NCBI GenBank assembly: GCA_023105745.1
Contig: JALGQZ010000009.1
Coordinates: forward strand, 16,788,564 to 16,852,563
From: Austropuccinia psidii
Taxonomy: Eukaryota; Basidiomycota; Pucciniomycetes; Pucciniales; Sphaerophragmiaceae
Length of the DNA stretch: 64,000 nucleotides
Direction: 5' to 3'
Shown here: positions 10,106 through 21,700 of the stretch, piece after piece
Layout of the letters: the number at the start of each line of letters is the position of its first letter
Numbering within the stretch: position 1 is the first letter of the stretch
Position numbers and translations under genes: made by a program
The notes under the pieces: generated by a model
What the model saw: the letters and a program-made list of their open reading frames with translations, nothing else
The model's database searches: none
Told to the model about the DNA's origin: nothing

Positions 10106-12028
10106 TGTGAGCCTTGAGGTATATTTTACATACCCAAATAGGCCACAATTATCTTAAAAAGAAATTTTGAATTATACATAACTCATAAATCATGCATATA
10201 TTCAAAATTCATCATTTTTGATTTCAGAAAAGATGAATAACTTTTTATTGAGTAAGTAAATCCATGGATTTAAGGCCAGATTTGGATTCTACACAAAACT
10301 TAACCTAGGGTAGCTCCATAGAGTGAATAAGCTCAAATTAACTCCTTGAGGTGGTAATATGGAAAATACTTCAACACCACATCATTAATACCACATAAAA
10401 GATCTGTGAAATTTTTTGTTTTTCTTGATTTTACGCCAAAATAATGGGAAAGTGAGAAATCCCATGTTACATATACACTAAGAATAGTGTTATACATGTT
10501 TTAAGCACTTAATATTATGGTATTCTTACATGCACTTTTGGTACACCCATAGTGGATATCTCACTTGAAGCTTAAATTTCTATTTTTACGTGAAAAATAA
10601 GCAAGGGGGACAAAAGACATCAAAGAGAGCCAGGGTACCCAACTTCTGAGGCCCCAGAGGCGTGGATAGCTCCAAAGCTTGGTTCCATGGCTGATCTTGA
10701 CCCAATTGGTAAACTAAACCTTTTTGGGAACTTGGTTACCAAGTTACAACTACTGTAAAACACCAGAAAATAGCAAATAACCTGCTATTTTGACGTGCCA
10801 AGGAGGTAAAAAGCTACTTACACTCCTGTAACCATGTCAATTACTAATGACTTTCCATGGATAAACCCCAAAAGAGTAATTAAAACCCTTTTTGGACTAG
10901 TATCCATTGATTTACCTCATAACAACCAGGCAAACACTGATATTTGCAATTCTATGTAGAAATGAGGTAAAAACTTCAAAAATTCATTAAAAATACAAAT
11001 CTTAATGAATCTTTCTGAATATTTAAGGACCAATTGAGAACTGTATTATCTATGGTAAAAACACAAATAATTACAGTTTTACTAGTAAAATTAAAAGTTT
11101 TACTTACAGTCCATTTTTGGTTATTCTACGTAAAGCACTGAATCTTCAAAAATTCACAGTAAATACAACCTGTGATGAAATTGTCAATAACATTGATAAC
11201 TTTGGGAAATCAATGATTACTTTGGAATAAAAGAAGATTTACAAATGTACTCATTTTATTCTTAACCATATTGGGGTTGGTAGTCACGTAAAAGCATCAA
11301 TTAAGCAATTATGACAATTTTACGTGACAACAGATGATGTAAGTACTAATCAAAAAGGGTTTAATGCTTTCTCACTCACTGGCTTTTCAGTTTGCTCCAT
11401 GGCACGCCTCTGTGAGCTGTTGTTGACTTAAAAGAGGCCTTCTCTTGCTGTTTTTTCCGCATCATCATCTTATTATCATTTTATATCATTGTTACCAACA
11501 AGTAAGTATTAGTTAAAACTATTCTTAAGTGTTTTAAATATTTCAGAATCAATCAGAAAGACGTGAAATCATAGAATCCAACTATATATTGTTGTAATCT
11601 TGCCATAAATCATTTTCATCTCTCAAATCCACAATTCTATGTCAAATTTCTCTACTTTTATCTATCAATGAGTTCTTTGGAGTATTAGTGAGTCATGTAT
11701 CTTTAATTCTTAAGGTTTTTCTCTAGTAATAGTTCTCTTCAAGGATTATCTTTATAATTATTCTTGCAAAAGATAATTATATATTATCACAATTATATTA
11801 TTTTAATAAAAGAAGTTTTTATTATTAAATTCTTCTTGTAATTGATTCTTGTAGACAATCACTTGCTCACTGTTAAAATCACTAGTAGTGCTTAACATGT
11901 GAAAGAAATAATTATTCAATTATTTAATTGTGGCTATAATAATATTTTATTATTATATTTCATATGAACAGAAATAGTACTGTTAATCAATAATAATATT
12001 ATCATCAGTTTCATAGTCACATCTTACA
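10106..12028 (+). repeat. 3' LTR of family 1 (1923 bp)
   Basis: Begins TGTGAGCC after the polypurine tract and ends ATCTTACA before the target duplicate AAGTC. Aligned with 1658-3558. Differences include an added stretch near 11059-11098. Splice donor copy at 11502. Confidence 0.92.
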
Positions 12029-12033
12029 AAGTC

Positions 12034-12265
12034 TGTCATTTGAAAAAGCCACTAGTTAGACAAAATAAATTTATTCCAAGTCACTCAATAGTATGTTGTT
12101 TCAAACAATATTCTTAAGAAAAAAACAGCTTGATTAATATTATAAAGATTATTTTTAAGGCATAAGTCCCAAGAAAGCCAATATTAAGATAAATATGGCA
12201 ATTTTACGTCAAAAAAAAGTAAAATAAGGTCTAGAATATGATTTATGTTACAAAAATTGGTTAAA
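12034..12265 (-). other. Left family A leader, distal part
   Basis: Continuation of the interrupted left family A element. On the minus strand it matches 60421-60650 of the right copy, including CACTAGTTAGACAAAATAAATTTATTCCAAGTCACT (reading plus, in part). No coding content seen. Confidence 0.7.
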
Positions 12266-12283
12266 ATCACGGACAGGCCCCCA
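12266..12283 (-). other. Primer-binding site of left family A (tRNA-Pro-like)
   Basis: Minus strand TGGGGGCCTGTCCGTGAT, two bases from the LTR end at 12286. One base differs from the sites at 16782 and 60403. Confidence 0.65.
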
Positions 12284-12285
12284 AA

Positions 12286-13253
12286 TGTAAGGTTTTTCTA
12301 TGAAACTCTTGATAATAGTAGCAAGATCAAGAGTACTATGACTGTCCTCAGTGGAAATATATAATATAATAAAATATTACAACCACAAACTTAAATATAA
12401 TTATTAAAAATAATTATTTAAAAAAAAGAATTTAATTATTATTGTAAAAATATAATCATAAAAAAATATAATAATTATAATAAATCATAATTATTCTATT
12501 ATTGTAATAGTCACTGACAGTTATAACAATAAGAAGTGTAAAGCTCTTAATGAGACAATTACACGTGGAAAATAAGAATATTAACCACTTATAAATAATA
12601 TAAATGCTATTTATAAAACAATTAAAACACACACTGTGCAGAAATAATTCTTGTAGGATAAAATTCTATATAAAAAAACTAATACTAGATAGAAAATATA
12701 TAGAACTTGAGAGAAAACTTACTTATAATATTTATTTAATACAACAAGTCAAACAACCATAGTTATTATATTAAATAATAATTATAAGTTAAAGACACGC
12801 CAAAAATCAATATTTTCAAAGATAAAACAACTTTTTAGAAGAAAAATTGTGATTAAAGAGTTTTTAAGAGAAATTTGCGGACTTCAAAAGATATTTAAGA
12901 TGATTAATTTTATATAATAAAATATATTATTGGTGATTACAACAATAATCTAAATTCTATGATTTCAATTATTTAATTTTAATTAATAAAGAATCAAATA
13001 ACTTAAACATTACTCTAATAATAAGATTTTCTATTTAATAAGACTTTACCTGTTTAAATTTCTAATATTATTGGATTGATAATTGATGATGAACAACACC
13101 AGTGATGAAAAGACTCTTTTTATGCCTTCAGAGAAGCTCTCATGATTCATAATGGATATAGAGGGCGTGCTCAGGTCAAAACTGAAAACCCATGCTTAAA
13201 AATAAAGTTCTTATCTTAATGTAACTTAATTGAATAGAAATTTCAATTTAAAA
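12286..13253 (-). repeat. Family A LTR fragment (3' half, minus)
   Basis: Reverse complement of the second half of the right family A LTR (about 59440-60400): ends CCTTACA next to the primer site, and carries the splice donor CAG|GTAAAG at about 13048 and the CATAAAAAG box near 13118. It breaks off at about 13253 inside the LTR. Confidence 0.8.
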
Positions 13254-13741
13254 GTATGAAAACCTTAACAAAAGCTAAAGTTTGGTGTGTATTTCTATTT
13301 TACATGGACAATTAGCAATAACTTCAAAATTCATTAAAAATCCAATTCTTAATGGATTTGCTTGAAATTTTCACACAGCTTACAAATTAATGTAATCTGT
13401 GTATGCATGAAATATCAATTATACTTCTTAAACAAGCTTAATTTCTAATTAGCCTTTAAATTAACCATTTTAATTATTATTGAAGAAAATTAAGATTTAT
13501 TCAAAAAGTTTAAGATATTTTTTGCTTGAAACCTTATTTTTAAGTTTCTCATGTGATGAAATTTGGTATAAATAAACACATTTTATATTGAAACTTTAAA
13601 TAATTGATCCAAAAGAGGATTAAAGTTGGTTTGAGTTAAGCAAAACAATGGTAGCTTCAAATCGGAATTAAGAATAAGCTACCTTAATATGAGAACCTTA
13701 TTTTTAAGTAGGGTTTTCCATTTTTGACCTGAGAACTCCCT
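13254..13741 (+). repeat. Family A LTR fragment in opposite orientation
   Basis: Plus-strand match to the middle of the family A LTR (about 59025-59515): TTTGGTGTGTATTTCTATTTTAC, CACACAGCTTACAA and TTTTTGACCTGAG are in the same order. It abuts the minus-strand fragment, so the two form an imperfect fold-back. It stops at the B' LTR boundary. Confidence 0.7.
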
Positions 13742-14752
13742 TGTCACAGGGGCTCTTGGACAGAAAAACAAGAGTGTCCTGGCATTCAGCAATCAGGGAA
13801 CTCACTTGGAAGACTCCAAAATAATAAAGAAAATAAAAAGAAAGAAAGAAATTTCTCTAAGAAGAATGCAAGTATAAGATGAGATGCAATAAGAGAAATC
13901 AGAAGCCAAAGGGCCAAAGAGACAACCAAGTAAATCCTTAATCACTGTTTAACCTGGAAAAATGAACAATGGAATTAGTAAGGATATGACCAACAAATAT
14001 CAATTGACAGGTGAAGAAAGAAAAGAGAAAAGGCACTAAATGACTTACTTGATAATATCAGTATTCACTTAACAAAAAGGATAAGATAAATAAACATAAA
14101 ATAAAATAAAAATATATTAACTAACTGGGGAAAAATCCCCCAGGGTCAAAGAAGGCTGGTATATGTGAAAAGCTGAGAGCTTGACTCCTTTGGGCTGACA
14201 GCCGGTCTGTATTGAATCCTTGAAGCTGTATTGACAGCTTGATGAAGTGTATACCTTGCCAAATTGGGAAATGAGCTGGGTTTAATGAAATTCCCATGGT
14301 GTATGAATGAAATACAGCTCTTGATGAAACCAGACTGTATTGAATGAATGTGGTTGCCAAGGTGGATTGATGGAGCACTGACACTTGACAAATTGTTTTG
14401 GGAATTCCTCTTAAATATCCCTTGAGAATGAAATGCAAGTATTCCCTTGGAGAAATACTGTGAGTGAGAATAACCAATTGTTGCTTGATGGCGTCATTGG
14501 TATTTGAGATTGACACTTGCCCTGGAGCCTTGATGAACCCTCTGGATGATGTGATGCCTTTATGACCTTATGGAATGTTAAAATAACCCTTTGATATTGG
14601 CGCCATTGGATTGCTGGTGAAAAGAGATGCATAATGGTGTATAACACCATTTATGGCACTTTTGGTTATTGTACGTTGAAGGTGGCCAAAAGTCTTCTGA
14701 AGTAAGTCCAGGAGGATATAGGTGAAAACTGGGTTTTGAATGGCTTCAGGGG
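13742..14752 (-). repeat. B' chromovirus-like LTR, outer part (split by family 2)
   Basis: Starts (plus) TGTCACAGGGGCTCTT as the B1/B2 LTRs do, and shares the CTGGGGAAAAATCCCCCAG hairpin (14125-14143), flanked by ATATTAACTAA. It resumes after the family 2 insertion at 25443 and ends TTGTGACA at 25827, giving an LTR of roughly 1.4 kb. B' is therefore a longer relative of the 762-778 bp B LTRs. Nothing coding is credible in it. Confidence 0.75.
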
Positions 14753-16779
14753 TGTGAGCCTTTGAGATATGACCACATACCCAATAAGGTCACAAGAAAG
14801 ACTCAGAATAGTTATACCTTTAAGATAATTACACTAAAATTACTTAGAATAATTATACATTAAAAATAATTACTTTAAAAATACAAAAATACCATAAATT
14901 GGTACAAAAATTGGTTTAACTTGAAAGCCAATGAATCAACATGTGAAATAAATTATATAATTGGATTCCCTATGGTAAAATACACATATACCATTTTATG
15001 GCATATCTGTAAAGTCAATATTTAATGAGTTATGAGGAATAATAGCTTCTAAAAACCATAAATCCTTATTTATTTCAAGAACCAATGAAAAAACATGTCA
15101 AACAAATTGTCCAATTGGATTCCCCATGAATATTCACACATAAAACAATTAATGAGCTAATTTCCAAAGTTAATACTTAAGGAATTAACCTGATTATATG
15201 CACTTTTTTGGTCAACGCATATATTCAAGGATCATAGCTAATATCTCTTAAACTATACAAGATAGAGTGATGAACCAAAAATAAAGTTACCACGTAACTA
15301 CTGTAAGGACACAGATATAAACTTTATTTTACAGATTATAATCAAGGTTAAAACTTATGATGAAATATTGATAAAAAGCAACAGAGCTGTTGACCACTTT
15401 GTTGTGAAAGTGGTCCAAACTTAAAAAAAAGGTACACAGTTGAATTCTACTAGTTCATTTGTGAAGAATGATGTAATTATTATTATTAGATTCAGGGTAC
15501 AACCCCCTGAAATCATGGTTTGAAGTTTAAAATATTGAATTTCAACAGAAAAGATGAGTTACAAGAAAAATCATCAAAATTAGAGTTTTGATGATTTAAT
15601 AAAAAGTTCTTGGCAGAATAATAAGGTTATGTCAGGCTATCAGAATTCACTCTATGAATTTCTGTAACGTGTAAAACTTCAAAGTTATTAAAGATCAAAG
15701 TTTGAGCTTCAATTGAGCAGTTATGATCACCTACTGTAACCTTAAATTAAGTTTAACAGTCATATGAGTGATACAATTGGTGAATACTATTAGTTTATGA
15801 TTAAAACTAATAAAATCCACGAAATTTGGGGTTCTGCCAAGCCTCTGATGTCATCAAACGTAGAGTTATAGTGATAACTCTAAATAATGGTGTAATAATG
15901 ATGTAATATGGTATGATCGTGATGTAATCATCCTCAAACCTTAAAATATTGATCAATTTCAGTGGATATGATCAGTACACGTCTACTAGAAGCCTGTTGG
16001 ACTCTAGGAGGGAGGTATTTACTATAAATAGAGCTCTTTTTACTCTGTTTTCCCCTCAGACGCATCAAAAAACATTAAATCAATTAAATCAAAGGTAATT
16101 TCTTTATTCTTTATATATAAAACTATTATATTATTAAAGAACAAAGACCACCTTGTTATAATCATCTATTTTGACTTTATTACATCATTTATTTAATTAT
16201 TTTTGTTAAAAATCTCTCTAAAACTCATTTCCACGTAAAAATCAAGAATATTAGTAATTCTTCTTAATTTTTATTGTAAATACAACTTGAAAACGTTGTA
16301 TTTATATTTTTTTTGGCGTAAAATATCTCAAAATTATTATATTAAGTATTAAAAGTAGGTTATTTTCTCTTATTATAATAATTTTCTCTTTATTATTATT
16401 TTAATAATTCTTTAATTAATATAAATAGTATTTATATTAATCTATAACTTTAATATTGGTGATGTTATTGTTATTAATTGTTTTTTATTAATAAAAAACA
16501 ATTTTTTACACCTTTATTATTTGTTTGTAACAATAATAAAGTGCCATTAAATATATTAATTCTTTTACATTAATATATTTATTTTTATTATATTATATTT
16601 TATTATGTAAATTATATTATTATATTTATTTAATAATATAATCATTTTAAGCCACAATTATAATGTTTCTTTATTATTATAATTATTTTATCTTATTTAT
16701 TTCATTTATAAGGACATTCATAGTACAATAAGTAAAATATTAGTAATTTTTACTTATTGTTTCATAGTCAAACCTTACA
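14753..16779 (+). repeat. 5' LTR of family 2 (2027 bp)
   Basis: Starts TGTGAGCCTTTGAGATATG, ends AACCTTACA. It matches 23417-25442 and the solo LTR 37635-39660 along the whole length. Very AT-rich 3' half (16080-16770). TATAAATAG at 16023-16031. Confidence 0.92.
16023..16100 (+). promoter_or_regulatory. Family 2 promoter and LTR splice donor
   Basis: TATAAATAG (16023-16031) is a good TATA box, also present in the 3' LTR and the solo LTR. About 63 bases on, AAAG|GTAATT (donor at 16095, repeated at 24758) is a likely 5' splice site. The R region presumably starts between them. Donor use is inferred from the same arrangement in families A and 1. Confidence 0.55.
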
Positions 16780-16781
16780 TT

Positions 16782-16799
16782 TGGGGGCCTGGCCGTGAT
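16782..16799 (+). other. Primer-binding site of family 2 (tRNA-Pro-like)
   Basis: TGGGGGCCTGGCCGTGAT, two bases after the LTR end. The tRNA-Pro site of murine retroviruses begins TGGGGGCTCGTCCGGGAT and 14 of 18 positions agree. The complement can fold as the 3' end of a tRNA with C73, as in eukaryotic tRNA-Pro. The tRNA itself is not in the window. Confidence 0.6.
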
Positions 16800-16969
16800 A
16801 TTTACTTAAAAAGACCTTTTAAAAAGATTCTAATTGGGATTATCCAATAATAAATTATATCTATAATCATAAAATTATATAATAATTCTATTTTTTTTTG
16901 ATTTTAAAAGCTATTGAGGCATTTGGAAAACAATTGTACTGTCTCACACGTGGTTTTTCACATCCTTAG

Positions 16970-16999
16970 ACTTGCAAGAACTTTCTTTGAGTGACTCTA
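16970..16999 (+). other. Predicted leader micro-exon of family 2
   Basis: Thirty bases between acceptor TTTTTCACATCCTTAG and donor ACTCTA|GTGATT. It ends in A and the next acceptor (17287-17288) is followed by TG, so joining makes ATG. Family A has the same layout at 60654-60682. Confidence 0.5.
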
Positions 17000-17288
17000 G
17001 TGATTAAAAAAGATAATTTATAAATTAAAAATATTTTTTTTTTATAATTTAATTTTATAAAAAGAATCATATTCATTTTTTTATTTTATTCTTTAAAAAT
17101 AAAAATATAAAAAATATTAAAAAATATTAAAAACCAATAAAAAAGTTATTTTTATTCATTTTTATTCATTTCTTTATTCATTTTAAATTTTTGAAGATAT
17201 AAAAGCAATTTCTACGTGGAAAATTGCCATATCTTGCCAAAAAATAACACTTCTTATAAAAAGACTTATATTTATTTGTCTTTTTTAG

Positions 17289-18208
17289 TGTTTGAAGATA
17301 ACCCAACAGAAGACAACCAAACTACTGTTGAGAGATTGGTGGAAGAAACTTGTCAAAGCTTGCCAACACCAGTTATCACTAAAAGAAAGAAAGCTAAGAA
17401 ATTAGACTTTCCAGGACCCACCATTCAAGACTCTGAAGGTGAGCACCTCTTTTATAATTGCCATAAAAAGAATTTTTATTCTAAAATACTTTTATTTTTC
17501 TTATTCCTTAAACTATGACTACCAGAAGAGGTTCCCAATAATCCGTCCAATCAGATGGAGCTGGACTCAGAGGTAGAACTGATCCCTCAAAATGGAAAAG
17601 AAAGGGCAATATCCCCAGTGGAACAGAATCCACACAAGGAAGTGCCTTATCCCAAAGGCAAGTCCCAGAAATACCCATAATATCTGAACCTGAATTGGAA
17701 CTAAGTATGAGTAACTCAAATAGGTACAAATCACATTCAGAGGGTTCAAATAGACATCTACATGAGCCAGTACAAGCAGTATTACACAGTGTACAAGGAC
17801 AAAGATTGGGAAATTCTGCCCCAAATACACCAAGGAGTAATGAACTCCTGGCACATCCTGAAAAAATTCCTCAAAGAGGAGGAGATAGTGAAATACTCCA
17901 ATGGATGGAATCCACTGTCATCCAAACCTCAAATCAAAAAGATCAAGGATTACCATGCCAAAAAGAGGGAGGCAACCAAGGAAGAAGCCCCAGTAGCTTC
18001 TACCAGAAAGCCCCAAGCCAACCCACTTCCCCAAGAAGGGAAGAAGAACAAGAAAAAGAATTGGAGGAAACCATATTCCCCAAGCTACAGGATTCCCAAA
18101 ATCCAAAAAGATGTCATGGACAATGTCTTCAATATGGCCAGAACTTTGATGGAATTAAAAGACAAAGAGGAACAAAGAATGAGACAACCCCATTTCCCAA
18201 AGAAATAA
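17289..18208 (+). CDS. Family 2 ORF1: spliced accessory protein
   Basis: Proposed exons are 17289-17438, 17526-17657 and 17724-18208. Intron 1 is GT-AG (87 nt). Intron 2 is GC-AG (66 nt, AAAG|GCAAGT). With the A supplied by the micro-exon the frame is 768 nt (255 aa) and uninterrupted, the only ORF1 in the window with no lesion once spliced. Acidic start, basic K-R-K-K-A-K-K patch in exon 1, P-S-N-Q-M-E-L-D in exon 2, and in exon 3 NHIQ, YKQYY, DWEILP, MNSW, GW.PLS, YRIPK, VFNMARTLME and FPKK-stop. These match family 1 and A in order. Function unknown. The last codons sit on the TTTCCCAAAG stretch. Confidence 0.7.
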
Positions 18209-19710
18209 CCTTGTCTCCTGATGTTGTAAATACTTTAACAGAAATTAAAAATAGTATTGTACCTCTCAAAGAAATTAAAAATAGTTTATTATCATTACAA
18301 GAAATAAATAATAATTTATCTTCTTTAACAAAGATTTTTGTACAAAACAAGAAAGAGATTGACAACATAAAATTTATGATTGAAAATAATAAACCAAAAG
18401 TATTAATTGACAATACTCAAAAATTAATACAAGGACAACAAGAATTGTACAAATACATAAGTGATATCAAAGAGAAAACTTTGACAATCAATTATGATGT
18501 GAGTATTGACAATCTTACAGAAAAATTAAACAAATTAAGTATTTCTATAGAAAAATTGGAAGAAAAGACTTCATCACACCAAAAATTACTTTTGGACCAT
18601 GTGGAAAAAAGTGATGAAGCAAGAATGCATCTAAAAGATGATATTCAAAGTGAAATAAGTCTTATTACTGAAAAAATGGATAAAATGAATGAGGCTAATT
18701 TAAATATGCCAAAGTTATCAACTCCATTTTCCCATATAAGAAGCCCTGTTAAAACAAAAGAGGAATTGACAAATCCTTTCATAGCAGACTTGAGTCACCA
18801 AGAAAATAACCAAGTCTTAATGAAGGAAGCACCTCAGCTGAAAGAATGGCCAACATTCACAGGAGAAGGTGAATATGACCACATGTCATTTATTAAAACA
18901 ATTGTCATGTTACAAGAAGACTATGCAATACCAGATGAATTAATCACTGCAAGATTACATTCATTGTTTGAAAAATCTGCAAAAAGATGGTATTATGGCA
19001 TAAGACAAACAAATGGCAAAAATACCTGGTCTTTGTGGAAACAAGAAATAATCACCAAGTGGGCAAATGATGCCTGGAGGTACAAAATAGAAAATGCATT
19101 TTAAAATTCTTTCTTTGACCCAGACAAAGATAAACCTTTAACCCGGTTCTTAAAACAAGTTGAAAGACTTAATGCATTGTACCCAGAAATGTCACAAAAA
19201 ATGGTGCATATGAAAATACTCAAGAAATGTGGAGGAGAGCTAGAACATGCCCTAAGAAGCAGGTGTATAGAACCATGCTCCACAGAAGAGTATATTCATG
19301 CACTGGAAGACATAGTGACAAGAACAAGAATTGGCAGGACTTGGAAGAAATTGGACATTAAAAGCCCAAATAAACCATTTATCAAAAAAGATAAATTAAA
19401 AGAATCCTTCAAGCCCAGTACATCCAATAATAATGAGCAAAGAAAATGCCATAAACGTGGAGGTATTGGACACTTAGCCAATAATTGCCTAAAAAAGGCA
19501 AAAATCAATGCAATTGTGGAAACAGAAAACCACAATGACAAAGAGGAGGAATCTGACTCTGAAAAAGAGACAGAAGAATCAGAAACTTCTGAAGGTGATG
19601 AAATCAATATAATTAATGCATAAATTAATAATATTGATATAATTTATGAAGTACTAGATGTCAACTCAAACTTACCACAAATTGGAACATCTGACACAAA
19701 CCTGACAAAT
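17695..19710 (+). pseudogene. gag: Family 2 Gag (coiled coil, capsid, damaged zinc knuckle)
   Basis: The -1 frame relative to ORF1 is open from before 17695 to TAA at 19102-19104, and again to TAA at 19621-19623. From about 18210 to 18700 it is rich in I/L/N/K heptads (coiled coil). The capsid-like part runs from EWPTFTGEGEYDH (about 18844) past the first stop to about 19340. The knuckle near 19446 reads C-x2-R-x4-H-x4-C, so the second cysteine is lost. In the 5' part a TAA follows M-T-T-R-R-G-S-Q at 17547, so the unspliced ATG (17516) would not read through in this copy. Confidence 0.75.
18193..18202 (+). promoter_or_regulatory. TTTCCCAAAG slippery stretch, 3 nt before ORF1 stop codon (family 2)
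   Basis: In ORF1 codons CAT TTC CCA AAG AAA TAA the stretch gives two perfect -1 heptamers, T-TTC-CCA and C-CCA-AAG. The Gag frame that continues through is the -1 frame. Confidence 0.5.
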
Positions 19711-20187
19711 GTGCAAGATGCCAAACTGTACAAAACCAAACCTGCAAGAGGAATGGGGTATACAGCTGGAAAATCAAGTATAAGTATTGTCATGGTTAAT
19801 AACCAAGAAACTAAGGTGAACTTAGATACAGGAGCATATTGCACCTGTTTTGGTAAAAGTTATTTAAGTACAATTGTTCCAGACTGGCAAGAAAAACTTA
19901 TACCAATCCAAGGTGTCAAATTTAGTAGTGCAAGTGAAAGCATGATTCCCCTTGGAATAATTGACTTAACACTTATTTTCCCTCACCCTTCACAAAGTGT
20001 CAGAATTAAAGTGGAATTTGTGGTAATGGACAACTGTACCAGTAATCACTTTATCCTGGGAAATGACTACTTATCAATCTATGGTATAGATATCTCTAAC
20101 CAGAAGGATAGATATTTTACTATAGGAGACAATAAGAGACAAAGGTTTGGCTTCTCAAATAACAAAAAAACAAATTACAGTTATTAA
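19711..20187 (+). pseudogene. Family 2 aspartic protease region
   Basis: D-T-G-A (NLDTGAYCTC near 19822) and ILGNDYLSIYGID (near 20054) are kept, as in family 1. The frame is lost in an A-rich run around 20160-20175, where it should pass into RT. Confidence 0.8.
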
Positions 20188-21700
20188 GAAGGAAGAAAAG
20201 ATTCCAGAAAAGGAACTTTTTATATCTGAACAACTTAAAGAGGCAGAATTCAATCAAGAATTGACAGAAAAAATGAAAGAAAAATTGATTAACCTCTTAT
20301 TTAAGTACAAAGTTGCCTTTGCAACTGACAAAGAGCCACTAGGTGCTATAGTTGGGCATGAAGTAGACATAATTCTTAATGTGGAAAAGCCTTACCCACC
20401 CTTACTAAGAAGACCAGCTTACCCAGCTAGTCTAAGGGCTAGAGAAGCCTTAGAGGTACACATTAAAGAATTAATGGACCTTGGAGTATTAAGAAAAGTT
20501 GGACATAATGAACAGGTAGAAGTTACTACTCCTGTCATTATAACTTGGCATAATGGAAAATCAAGGATGGTAGGAGACTTCAGAGCCCTGAACACCTATA
20601 CCATTCCAGATAGATATCCAATAGCTAGAATCCATGAGACATTGACACAATTGTCATAAGGTAAGTTCATTACAGCTATGGATTCCTTAAAGGGTTTTCA
20701 TCAAAATTTCTTAACAGACAATGCCAAAAACCTACTGAGCATAATAGTCCACTGTGGAATTTTTGAATACTTAAGAATGACATTTGGGATAAAAAATGCA
20801 CCTTCCCATTACCAAAGAATGATGAATACCATATTTCCTGAAGAATTATCAGAAGGATGGTTAATTATCTATATTGATGATATCATAGTTTGCTCAGAAA
20901 CTTGGGAGAATCACCTTACAAGACTAGAAAGGGTACTACAGAAAATAGTCCAAGTGAATATGAAAATTTCCTTGAAAAAGTGTCATTTTGCATATAGTGA
21001 ATTAAAAGCACTAGGACATGTTGTATCTGGACTTAGTCTAGGAATAGACAAAAATAAAGTAGCAGCAGTACTACTTAAACCAATGCCTCAAATCAAAAAA
21101 GAAATGCAATCATTTTTAGGATTTGCTGGTTACTATAGACAGCATATAAAGGACTTTTCAAAAATTGCCCAATCCTTATATAAATTATGTGACCAACAAT
21201 CAGTTTATGAAATGACTGAAGAAAGGGTCAAGGCATATGAAGAATTGAAAAATTGACTAACAAATGCCCCATTTCTTCTAATGCCAGATTGGAAACTACC
21301 CTTCAAGCTATACATTGATGCTTGTGGAGAAGGACTAGGTGCTGCACTTCAGAAAACACAAATTATCAATGATAAACCAGTGGAAGGACCAATTTGTTTC
21401 ATTTCAAGGCAGATAAAGCCAACAGAAGCAAGGTATGGAGCCAGCCAAATGGAATGCTTATTCTTAGTGTGGGCTTTAGAAAAACTGCATTATTATTTGG
21501 ATGGCACAGTATTTGATGTAATCACAGACTGTAATGCTGTGAAAACACTACTAAATATGAAGACTCCAAATAGACATATGCTGAGATGGCAAATTGCTAT
21601 CCAGGAATACAAATGAAATATGACTATTGTTCATAAATCTGGTAATATCCATAAAAATGCAGATGGTCTTAGCAGATGGGCTCTAGCAAATACCCCTGAC
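20188..21700 (+). pseudogene. pol: Family 2 reverse transcriptase and RNase H
   Basis: RT motifs: MVGDFRALNTYTIPDRYPI, then [14 protein letters not shown] and catalytic Y-I-D-D at 20870-20881. RNase H has [13 protein letters not shown] (about 21310), TDCNAV (about 21525) and [11 protein letters not shown] (about 21660). In-frame stops occur at 20657-20659, 21254-21256 and 21614-21616. Otherwise the frame is constant from 20147 to 22210. Confidence 0.87.

Larger units (their letters stand above)
1658..12028 (+). mobile_element. Family 1: complete Ty3-type LTR retrotransposon, inserted in left family A leader
   Basis: The element is bounded by two LTRs that both start TGTGAGCC and end CTTACA, and is flanked by the 5-bp duplication AAGTC (1653-1657 and 12029-12033). 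The empty site can be checked inside the window: the right family A copy reads straight through this point at 60650-60660 (GACTT on that strand). Order inside: LTR, duplicated primer site, spliced ORF1, Gag, protease, reverse transcriptase, RNase H, integrase with C-terminal chromodomain-like segment, polypurine tract, LTR. The reading frame carries at least three single-base shifts and four nonsense codons, so this copy is not autonomous. Confidence 0.93.

Noticed and set aside
14121..14650. Minus-strand frames of 79-131 codons
   Set aside because: Inside the B' LTR, no recognisable domain, not kept in B1/B2 LTRs.
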